From Eumeta japonica (taxonomy: Eukaryota > Arthropoda > Insecta > Lepidoptera > Psychidae): DNA of 64,000 nt. Position numbers and translations under genes: made by a program. Within the stretch, counting starts at the first letter, position 1; each line of letters begins with the position of its first letter. Shown here in pieces: positions 45,670 to 57,100 of this stretch. Location of the stretch: assembly GCA_005406025.1 (NCBI GenBank), contig BGZK01000156.1, forward strand, positions 372,001-436,000, written 5' to 3'. The notes below the pieces were generated by a model that was not told where the DNA came from, did not search any database, and saw nothing but the letters and a program-made list of their open reading frames with translations.

Positions 45670-46830
45670 TCAATCCCATGGTATCTTAATTAGAATTTAA
45701 TTAATTTTTCCATAAACAAAAACATAAGATACAGGTAATGTTTAATAAAAACGCTTCACAAGTATTGAAAATGATAAAATTTCTTGTTTTTGCCGTTTTA
45801 GTTTATTAAAATCTTTTTACAACTTTTTAATCCTTTTCAAATTTCACACAGTAAATGAAACGAAAGTACAAGCAAAAGAAATATGTAATATATATTATTC
45901 TCAAGTTTGCTATCTACTGACCTAATTTCTTCTACATCCCGACCATTACATATTTATATCCTGGTCATAACATCACATCATAAATAAATAAATCACGGAA
46001 TCCTAAAGAGTTTTCTAGACAAAGTTTTAAATTTCGCCTTAGATTTTAAAGTAACCTTGCTAAGTCCAATGTATTTTCTTGAAAGGGTTTTAATTCTTCT
46101 TTCCAAGTAATAATACTTGGAAAGACGATATTTTTGTATGAGTAAGTATTCAGACTCTTTAGCTAATTCTAAGCAAATAAAAAAATACTTGTACTGTATG
46201 TATATAGCTTTAGTAAAGGCTGTATTTATTTTTTATTTCTACAATTTTATATTTTTATATGAAAACTACAAAATAAAAAGCGTACATAAATGCTATAAGT
46301 CTTTTCATTTCTGTATGTCCATTATTGCTCTTATAACTCCAGAACCACCGAACCGATTTATGCCCATGAATGAATTAGAACGAAATCTAGCTTTTCACTT
46401 CTTCAAAAACATTTTCTAAGTTGAACGACTCATTAACTAATAAAGCCTACTTTAGCTGTGATAGTTTTCCTTTTAACTTCGTTATGTATGTACTTTAACG
46501 AAGTTTTCTACATTCCTAAGAATAATCATTTAGCTAGCGGCCGGAGGGGGAGGGGGAGAATTAACTCTAACAAAAATTAGCAATTTAAAGTTTAATATTT
46601 TGCAAACTAATCCCTAAATCGAAATTTTGTCTGGCAATGAAATCTAATAGACCAGCACTATTTTTAAATCAGTTATCCAACTATACCCTACACAATGGCA
46701 AAAAGGTAGACAAAAAAAAATCATAACCACTTTACGTGTAGGGAGGGTACTGTAAAAAAGGTTTGAAGTGAAAACTTCTTTGGATGGAGGTTGGACGGAG
46801 TGTACCTACACCCCATGTCCTTGTCTTGTT
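45670..46830. other. AT-rich non-coding DNA with a hairpin
   Basis: No supportable gene; the 100-codon frame at 46117-46419 looks like AT-rich chance sequence. A perfect 11-bp-arm hairpin lies at 46099-46124 (CTTTCCAAGTA, loop ATAA). A purine-rich GGAGGGGGAGGGGGAG tract lies near 46543. Confidence 0.5.
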
Positions 46831-46834
46831 GTGT

Positions 46835-46896
46835 CGTGACCATGTCGGTCACGAATGCTTTTAAATTTAAAAGCATTTGTGACCAACACGGTCACG
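46835..46896. repeat. 62-bp inverted repeat, 31-bp arms, loopless
   Basis: 46835-46865 and 46866-46896 are reverse complements at 28 of 31 positions, and all three differences are transitions. A second perfect hairpin (12-bp arms, ATATTTATATCT, loop GG) follows at 46915-46940. Together they could form a large foldback structure. Confidence 0.85.
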
Positions 46897-46959
46897 TGAC
46901 GTGTTAATGCCGTCATATTTATATCTGGAGATATAAATATAACGTGTTGCGCTCGGCTC

Positions 46960-47975
46960 TTTATTAAACTATTTATCTTTTATAAATTTGTTACGCCCTT
47001 GTGGATGTGAATGTCTGCGTTTTCCTGAAGATGTGCCTAGTCGTCATGAAACGTACGGTGGGTTGCATGATGCATGTCAATGCATGTTGCAGGCAAGCGA
47101 CTGATTATGGATTTTCGCGAATTAACACCTCACACAACAGAAGACATGATGATAGTGTTTCGCAATTTTTGGTTTTATTGTCCAAAACCAAAAAAGTCTT
47201 GTTTTAATTTTAGTCTACCAATATCAATAACTCAACCGTATTTTTGAATTACCGAGTTAGTATATTTGGAGGTTCACTAGGGAGTTAATTACATTGTGAA
47301 TACTAGGTTAGCAAAATAAAAACATTTTTTTTTTGATACCTGTAAGTTTTATTTCACTCTTAACATTGACAGAGATAACAGGTTACGTGAATATGCGAAC
47401 AGACAGCCAATTCTTTTATTTCACCGTATATATATGTATGTATACATACTAGATTAGACAAGTTGTTACACAAATGTATGTATGTAGAGGCGTTTTACAC
47501 TAAAACAACATGCTTTATCAGCTAAAGAGATTTTATTCCGAAATTGACTTTATCACTTCACACACAGGATTCATTTTTGTCCCAGCCATTTAAGTCAGAA
47601 AATATAATGAACGTCGAATCACAATAATACGCCTTTCCCCTTTGAAATTTGAAATAAAAATTGTGAGTGTAATTAGAAAGAAGATGTATTTATTCCAGTA
47701 TTTACAACAAGAAAAGCACTACTCAACTTTTCAAGTCTTGAATCTCATTAATTTTTTTTCTTGTTATTACATTTCTCGAACAAGAAGAAATATGAAGTAA
47801 AGGATAACTGAATTCTACAATCTTATGTATCTAAATAGGCGACACATATCTCTACACTGATAACTTCCATTTATATCTTTAAAAATATTTACAATTACAT
47901 AACATTACAGGTTAATTAGATTAAAAAAAAATCTAATGAAGAACTTATCTAATCACGTTTCGTTTAAATAGTTGC
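46960..47975. other. AT-rich non-coding DNA
   Basis: Downstream flank of the allatotropin gene. No supportable gene or element. Confidence 0.5.
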
Positions 47976-47979
47976 TCTT

Positions 47980-47989
47980 TTTATTTATT
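47980..47989 (-). terminator. AT: polyadenylation signal of the allatotropin gene
   Basis: Minus-strand AATAAATAAA gives two overlapping AATAAA hexamers about 150 nt downstream of the allatotropin stop codon, a plausible 3' UTR length. The cleavage site was not located. Confidence 0.5.
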
Positions 47990-48139
47990 TTTCTCTTAAT
48001 GCGGTTAATGCCAGGTATATAAAGGAAACAACAGGTTATATCACAGATTTACATAAATTATTATAAACATTCATTAAATTCTTTCCATGTTAAAAACAAT
48101 GCTACTTTGAAGTAAATAGAAAATTTAACATATTGTCGT

Positions 48140-48184
48140 TTAGTTTACGTTCCTTAACAGCTCCTCCGAAGACAGCACGCCATC
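48140..48184 (-). CDS. AT: allatotropin terminal coding exon
   Basis: Acceptor TTTCTACAG before 48184. The 45 nt encode [14 protein letters not shown] and the stop TAA (48142-48140). The join [16 protein letters not shown] matches the conserved C-terminus and resembles an EF-hand-like D.N.DG..S..EL arrangement when the two exons are read together. Confidence 0.93.
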   Translation of the reverse strand, partial: DGVLSSEELLRNVN

Positions 48185-51100
48185 CTGTAGAAATACAAAT
48201 ATACATTAAATCATTTTTTCGAAATTGACAGAATTAATCTTCGTTGATTATCTACACAACGATATGGAAATTTGTACAAATGAAAATACAGCGATATAAA
48301 TAGCCGTACTCTCATTGGTACGTTAAGGGGAAAAAATTTTTTGCTATCGTAAATTACGGGTGGTGCAAAATACAGTAAATTCGCATGTCTATCAAATGAA
48401 CAATTTCACTTAAAAATAAGATATGAATATGAACAGCGGTCGTAAAATGTCATCTCAATAAATCGATTTACACTGAAAAATTTTACATAACCTGTGCTCA
48501 TATTCCACACATTCCTTTCAACGTTTGCGTATAACCACATGTATTGCTGGTAGTTCAGTGCTAAAACATTATGGTCTTTAACGCCTGATTATCTCGACAA
48601 TGCTCCTCGCCGGCCACGCATATATCAGACGATGTCATGCTATCCTTTTCTTACTGTACTATGTGCGACAAGGACGATAGGCCATCAGTTGTAGCATTGG
48701 ACTCTCAATTGGCTACGGAAAAATTTCATTATGAATTTTCACCGATTACGTAAAGGCGTGAGCATTCAGAAATCTTTGCTAACGTAAGGAATCTGACCCA
48801 TTTTTATTTCCTTCCGCCAATTCATTTCAACGGACATCCATTACATTTGCCACCTAAAAGCTAGATGCATTCAATTTTCGATGCCACAGTCATCTTTTCC
48901 ACCTATTACACGATAAGATAAGAACTGCCTACGTCCACGCTATCTGCACGAACATCATCGTTGATAAGAGAAGCCTTATCGGAATTAAGTACCTGGTTAA
49001 GATCGATAAACTTGCGCACCACCGTCCTCGCGAACTCCGGGTTGTTCAACAGCTCACTCACGAACCAGTCCACCGGAATACTGAATGGAATACCAGAAAC
49101 CACATTATGGATGATCAGATATGTATCCAAAAGACAAGTGTTCTATCAGTTTTTCTACATCTATTATCTAGCACACAACGCATTTGCTGCATACGGGCAT
49201 TGTCCTAGATTATCCAACCTAGATCCCTGATATGGCCGGTATGCAAATAAATTAAATTCGGTACTTTATTAGTCCAGATTAGATTTATGAGATATAGTCC
49301 ATTTAGCCATTTTTTAAGTTAATCAATTACATTCACGTTGATCATCAACATGTGATTAAATACTTGAAAAATAGCATAGTTCCAAAGAAAATATTAAAAC
49401 TTCTTTGTTATTACATTAATATACCATGAAACTTTTGTGTTCACTTCTGTCATTGGACGTCATCGATGTAATAGATAGGCTTGTAGCAACAAATAAAACA
49501 GTCGTATCAAACCAATCTAATCTGCAAAATTGGATTGGTTTTGTATGCAGTCAATTGCGAGTACTTGACAAGTTTGAACACATTTTCAGGTTCAAAGAAG
49601 AGAAGGCTGGCCTCGTTCTCCCCTCGTACTGATGAGGCACTCATGGTGGTTTTAGCGGGTCCAAATAACAACAAACCAGAGAACGTGCCTCAAATTGCAC
49701 GTATTAAATGTTTTTCGATTGCTTTTTCTCTACGAATGGCCCATCTATACGGGCCGATCGATCTTGAAAGTTCACTGCTAAGCATGAGGCCCCTCCTCGT
49801 AAATTTATATGCCGTAGGATTTGAGTCAGTAGAAAGAAATTCAGTATGCGACTAATATAGAATATTAGGAATAGAATTAAAATCAAAATGGTCTGGAGGC
49901 GCATTCAATATTACACGTTTAGTATTGAAGAATATTGTTAAAAAATTAACATATAACAATAACATCTAATAACGCTTCAATGATAAGTGATGTAAACAAA
50001 ATTAATTTCAACGACTATAATCTGGATTTTTATACGTGGTCGATTGACAGGTGGAGTTCATTAATTACATGACGTTTGTTAATTTGTTTAGGTTGTCATA
50101 AAAATTCCTGATTACCGAAACGAATAAGAATTATATCGTACCTTTCAAGGGTCTTTTCTTCGTTAAACTCCTGCGACTCTCGCTCGGGAGTGTTATCCAG
50201 CAGTTCCCAGAAGTTGTCCAGTCCATAAACTGTACACATAACATTTTTTGATAGAATCAAATATGGAAAATTTCTTATATCATTTCACGCCAATCTTTGT
50301 CCTGATTTTATCAAATTAAAAGGACAAAGATTACGTCCTTTGTAAAATATCAAATATATACACCCACTAACAATGTCAGATTGATGATACGGAAGGAAAC
50401 TACAATAATCATTGTAATGTTAGTTAGGTTGTTAGTAGGTTCTTAATGGCATTCAGAGCAAAAGAAATTATTGATTTTCAGGAGCTTAACCGAATGAATT
50501 CTTTTTTAATATACTATGAAGTATTTGATTATTATAGATTAAGTTCTAAACAGAAAGACAGTGCTTTAAATTTAGTTATTAATGTCTATTTATGAAATAT
50601 CGGTTATACTCGTGAACAATAGGAAGTAGCTATTGTAAGACTTTCTTGCAACAAAGCTCTGATATTTTTTTATTAGAATAATACATACACTTTATTATGT
50701 CGGAAAGGAAGTCAGTTCCTCATTAAGCAGAATACAAAGTACTATTTCTTTAGTACCTTATGTTTTTTTTCCATTGTCTAGCCTTTGAATACCTTAACAA
50801 TATATATGAAATAAATGTACAATATTAACTTCTAAAAGAACCTCGAGTTATGTTTAGATGCTGGCTTATTAATATAATAGCACCTATGACCCACGCTCCA
50901 ACGACAAAAGGCAACGTAGGAAAGCTTACAACAAAGGCGTCCTCCATGAATAAACTCATAATGATGTCCACTAACAACAAAGCGTCTAATCTATTACCTT
51001 AATTGTCGCTATATTTTTGTGTATATCTTTTTTGTGAAAAAGATTTTCTCGCTTAAGCAGCACGTACATCTAAAAGTTTTAATTAAAAGCGTTAAGCGTC

Positions 51101-54100
51101 ACCAAAAAGTTACATTTTCTTTTTTTTTAGATGAACATCGATACAGTATTCAGTGGTGTTAAATTTGAATCCATTCATATAGAAGTAATGTAACTTTTTG
51201 TATTCCGTTTTCAGGAGTGTGTTCAACCAGTCGATATGGGTTTCCCTGATGTCTCGCGTCACCTCAGATAGTACGATGAATCGAGATTTGCGGCCGGTAG
51301 ATTTAATACACCGGTTACAGTGTTATTAGATAATGAAATCTAAATTCTTTGTTAAGATACTCCCTGTTACCTCCTCCTTCTAAATCGTCTTGCCTCTTTC
51401 CGAACCCGCGGGCGATCAGTACTTTAGAAGTGTGAGGATTGAAATTTCCCCTGGTAGTTCGGATCAGTCCTTCAACTGTTAAGGGTTTTGGAAAAGAAAA
51501 ATAGTAGATTCGCATATTTGTGAAGTTAGATCTGTTGGTAGTTTAAAAATCCTCCACAGAAGTGCGTTTTGTATAGAAACAGATGAAAGTTAGGCCACAC
51601 ATATAGTATTTGTCTTCGGAAAAAGTTAAGTTAAACTTTGATTAACTGATACAAAAACATTTTCATTAGAATTACAAAATTAATAAAACCCAACTAAATC
51701 AATTCGACGACGTGATGAATACAAACGATTTTACTTTCAAAAGAAATTGTAACGTCATCGCATAAAAATAAAATATAAAACTGAATATTACAACGTAAAA
51801 TCGGAAGCTCTTAGAAATAATTAAGCCGGTATATATTATTCGCTCGAAAGCCCAAATGACGTATACTCGTCGATTTTCTCGCATCAAGCTGCCGGAAGCT
51901 CATCAGCATTTCTTGCACTTTACCTTCGTCCGAGTCTTCGCTATTAAAGCTCCTCTTTCCGAAGCCGGTCGCTACTAGCAAATTCGATTTCGGATTGAAT
52001 TTGGGCCTTTGCACCCCGCCGTCTGTGAAATCACTGTCGTTTGTAACACGCGCGATGTAAGTGTATGTATGAAAAATGAGATGAATCCCTGGCGCGGGCT
52101 CCTAGTTACACCAAACTTTGTATCGGGCGTGTTATGTATTTACATGGTAATATAACATGATAGGCGTGAATAATGTATGTAGGTTTTCTTTTTTTGTGAA
52201 TTTGTGTTGCGTACATTTTCTGTGAGGTACCTGTTATTTTTGCGAATAACAAATGTGTGTATACTTTATGAGTGCAAAAAAAAATCATTTTTATTAGTTC
52301 GTTTAATTTATACGACTGTAGGTACCATTCACGAAATCGCGTCGTATGATACGTCCTATTATAATTTTAAAAACATATCTTAACAAAATATTCCTGTTGT
52401 CGTATGAATACCTTCCGTCGGTAAACTCAGAGCCGCATGAGCTTAAGTCGTTTAGTTTGCATTTGAGGCGATCAAAAATTTAAAAAGTTTATTCCACTTT
52501 GTGTTCTCGCTAATTATGTACGTTAAAAAGTTTTGAATTGCTCAGGAAACTTTTAATAACTTATAATATTAAACAGCTAAAGATATTTTCGTATCGTCCT
52601 TAAGATACATTATTAGAAAAGCCATTTGTTAGCGATATATTTTTCAACAATAGGTCTGCTGAAAAAAAGAACGCTTTTAAGCACAATTCGAGACATTCCG
52701 TGTGACCAGTCTACTATGGGTTTGCGTGTGCTTAAAACACAGATGTCTCTATTCAAACCGCACACACTTTGTGTGCTTTAACCTTATATATATATATACT
52801 ACAATCTCCATATATAGCACATAGCCACCGTCTTTCGGTTTTGTGTCTCCTGAAATTGTCGTAAACATGTTTCAAGAATAAGCTCGCGAGTCCATTTTGT
52901 AAATTTTTCCGAGTGGACAACCGCATCCATTTCTTTATATACCTTGTATCTCTTCTGGCGCTCTTTTGCCAAAATCTCTTGCGATGCCCACAGAGGGACT
53001 TTTAAATATCGGCGTACCTCGAAGCGAACGCTGCGCCGGCGCCGGTTGGTTACGCACATCGCCTTAACATTTTGAAACAATAAATGTAATTTTTTTCATC
53101 CGCCTTGGAAAGAGTAAGTTTTCGATAGAAACTGTTAGTTTAAGGTAAACACTTGGTAGAAATTTCAGGAAATTTCACTACTTCAACATCGTTCAGAACT
53201 TACATGATTGTCAATCATAAAAAAATAATAAAAACTTCACATAATAATGAGGTAAATTTCGAGTTTATAACTGTCACTTACTCTCTCAAACCAAGACGTG
53301 TTACAAGATTCAGTGAGTAATTAAATGAAAATCAACATAGATAACTTTCGAACAACACGCGCGTCCCTTTCATAAGATTTTGAATTATATGAGGATTCAC
53401 CTGTTTTAATATTCGCTAACTGTGAGTTTCTAAGAAGCTTCAACATTACAAAATTGCTCATAACTCGACTCGCCTCGACGCTGTGTTCTCGATACGTGTA
53501 TGCAAAAGAGTTTTACTTGGTAAATTTAATTAAAAATGTATCCCTATAAAACAATCGTATTTCTGGTTCGGAAACAAAATAGAGGTTGCAGAAAAATAAT
53601 ATTTTTGTATCGATAACATATATGGTTGCTCGGTGAAAATGTCTTATTTTTTTACAACGAATTCGATTAGTTATTACGAATATAAACACCAAGTGATTTG
53701 ACACAAATATTATACAGGATGGATTTTATCATGCATCTTATTGCAAATGTTCGTAACTTATAAGACAATTTTCCCAAAGAAACTATAGTCATTGAAGTAG
53801 TTGTTTCTGAGGAAAACGTGTTTCTTTCTGAAATATGTTTCTTAGGATATTTACGTAAAAATGTCGTAATGACACCCTTAGAACAGCTGGTGCGTAGGTA
53901 CTGCACCACAACACACCGCGTGGGCGATCGCACGACCGCGCCCGCACTTGCAGTCTTACCGAGCATTTATTAGAGTTGTGTCTATATTATTTTATATTAT
54001 TTATAAGTATTTTTTCAATAAACTATTTTTCTTATAGTTACTTTGACATAGTTGTCCTAAAAAAGAAGGATATTATGAATATTTGCAAAAAGATGCATGA

Positions 54101-57100
54101 TAAAATCCATTCAGTATATTACATCACAATTATTAAAAATTTCACATGATTGTATATGTTTTATGTATTATAAATATACATCATTAATCATATTCTTAAA
54201 TCATTTCTTTCATTGAAAGTCACTAAACTGATTTAAATGAAAGTGGTAGATGTTTAGTTACTTATGATAATGAACATATATAAAATAGACATAAATGGCT
54301 TTACAGGTTGATATTAAAATTTGTATACAAAAAATTAATTTCTTAGATAATGTCTTTTATGTTAAAAATTAATACACCTTTGTCGCCAAAGCCTAAGTCC
54401 ATTAATTTTGAAGATGCTTTATTCGAAATTTAACTCGGTCTTTTATTATACGTGACTATTACCGCGCAAAAAAGTTGGAAGAAGGGCAGTTGATTCAATT
54501 CTCAGTTGATTAAAATCGTTGAATCCATGTTGAAAATTTAACTTTGACACTATTCACCGTATCTAGGCTACGTAGGATTTAATATCCTAACTTTGTATAT
54601 ACGAAAAACAGAAAGCGTTTCCACGCCTTAGGTATTAGACTATCTTACGTGATATCTTCATGAATTTAAAACAAACTCATATTTTCGTCATATGTGAAAA
54701 AATGGCACGTTCGTTAAACTAATAGCAACTCGTTAGGCTGAAGGGCGTGGCAAAGGCGTTTAAACCTACAAAAGTGAAATTTGTGTCAATAGCCTATTAG
54801 AGAAATAACGCAAATGCCACCCTTATCTTTTTAAATGTTAATAGTATGTAAATATTTGCTGTTACTGTAATACCTCACCAGTGTCATTCAGTGTGTATAT
54901 TTACCTTGATTAATAAATCGGGCAAGTGGTACTCCGACTCGCACGCAGAGGATTTCTTATCAACACATTTTATTGCATAATAATTCCTTTTCACCTTTCA
55001 TTTTTGTTAGGCAACATAAAAATATATGTTGCTATTTTAAAACTATCACTATATATTCAAAACAAGTACTTCGTAAAACGCCCAAATGAATTGCTCAATT
55101 TTTGTAAAGTCTAAAGCGGACCTCTTCATTAAGTTGCCTATATTAAACGTAAAATACAGTTATATAAGTCATTATACACTATCTTTTAAATTAATTATAG
55201 ACTCAAAAGTGAGTTAGGAGTGGTATTTCTGACTCTATAGTTAAAAAGAAATTAATGTATTATTAAGAAGTGCACTTATCTCTTATTATTTTATATAATA
55301 TAAATTAGTACACATTACACGGAATGGTTTTAGGCTCTGTGAAATTTGAATGTAGTTATGATGTGAGGCAGTGAAGATATCTATTATGAGATTTTATTTC
55401 AAAAGGTTCTCAAAATATTCAATGTATATACGAATATCTCAACTGTATTTCATAATATTTCTAATCACGTCAGCCAACGAACCATCGCACGGAACGAGGA
55501 CAATACATAATTTATGTTAATTAGCATCTTTAAGATACAGCAAATATTGATTACAAGTGTAAATGAAACATCTTACAATTATTTCTTAAAATGGGAACGT
55601 CACGCTAAATTTATCGCAAGTTCTGTATAATACAGAATTTGTATGTGAACGTGCGATACATACAAATATCCTTTCAAGAGGGTACAAATCTATTTACATA
55701 CTATCTTATCTTGGCTGTGCGTGTGGAGGCTTAAGCTGCTATAAAATTTGTTACCGAAATAACCTAATATAAAACTTAGTGTATTCGGCGTATGTAACGC
55801 TCTTCACTACGTGGAATCTGAAATTATTATAACCGATAGCTTCAAAAACATCCGCCGTACACAAACAGATAGAAGCATGGTATGTCACTATATTCCGATT
55901 CTATATTTTCAATTCAACATCTTGCTATATTGCCAACATGTTTTATGTTAAATAATGTATTTTTTATTTACTTCTACAATATTTTTCAAATAGTATCAAG
56001 CAACCTCGTTTGAAACTCTCCTCATGACAAATTTATACCAAGTTTCGTTTGTGAATGTAAGATTAGTAGAGAGCCAATTTTGGGAGAGAAGTACTTTGTG
56101 TTTCGGAATTAGAAATAGTTACGCGTTCTCACTTTGATCTGCTTACAGCCTGCATAATTAAAGTAAATGAATTATTATTATACAGAGTAAAGGTGTATTT
56201 ACATAGCCCTGGTGTAAGGCTTCAAACGTAATAAACAAATAAAACTTAATAAAAAGCAATTAAAAATTTAAATTATCCCATTATTTAAGTGACTACGCAT
56301 CAGTTAAATTAATTATGCGTGAAACGTTCCAACGATACATATAGTTCATACGCATTTATTTTAGTTCGAACTTTTACTGAAATAAAAGAATATTTATTTT
56401 ATTTTATGTAACTTATAAAGAGCTATTTATTTCTTGACACAATGAAAATTCTTGAATTACTCAGCCTATTCGTTATTTAATCTCGATCCCAAACATCCCG
56501 TTGTTCGTCCAACTTTCCAACGCCGGCGCCAGACATTTATACAAATATGTGCACAAATCTTTCTTGAAGCATATTGTTCGCAGTACGATGATAAAAACAA
56601 GGCTTTTATAATTTAATAAGCAAGAATAATTTCACCAGTACAAATATTTGTTTCATTACTGAACGAAAGTCTAATAAAGTCAATTGCTTGCCCTCTTTGT
56701 ACTAAAATGAATTTACTTAAAAGAAAATTAATTGTATTCGTTTTAATGACTGGTGTACAGTTCTTCTAGGTCACCGATATTACACGATAGTTCACCGATA
56801 TTACTATTCGTGTAGCAACCAATTTAAGGTTCCGTACAGAAATAATTAAAGTGATATGTTTATTACTATTAACTTATTAAGCTTTATTCTTTAAAAATTA
56901 ACCAATTTTAATGCGGAAACTCCATATTAATATTTGATATCGATTGATATTAATATTCGATATAAATTTTGAGATATTCTTATATATGGTAATGGAAAGT
57001 GTCCACGATATTTTTATCATCACTTTATACATTTACTTATATATTTGCTTGGATGTTTATTTTATTTATTTTAATTATTTGGACACTATGCCAGGATCCG

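Noticed and set aside
46117..46419. 100-codon plus-strand frame
   Set aside because: No recognisable domain, AT-rich codons, and no splice or promoter support.
52799..53080. 93-codon minus-strand frame, considered as an allatotropin exon
   Set aside because: Its sequence lacks neuropeptide features and resembles the end of a LINE ORF2.
53667..53966. 99-codon minus-strand frame in allatotropin intron 1, considered as a further cassette exon
   Set aside because: It has no GFGKR-type amidation and cleavage motif and no suitable phase-1 splice borders; the LGK in it is in a different context.
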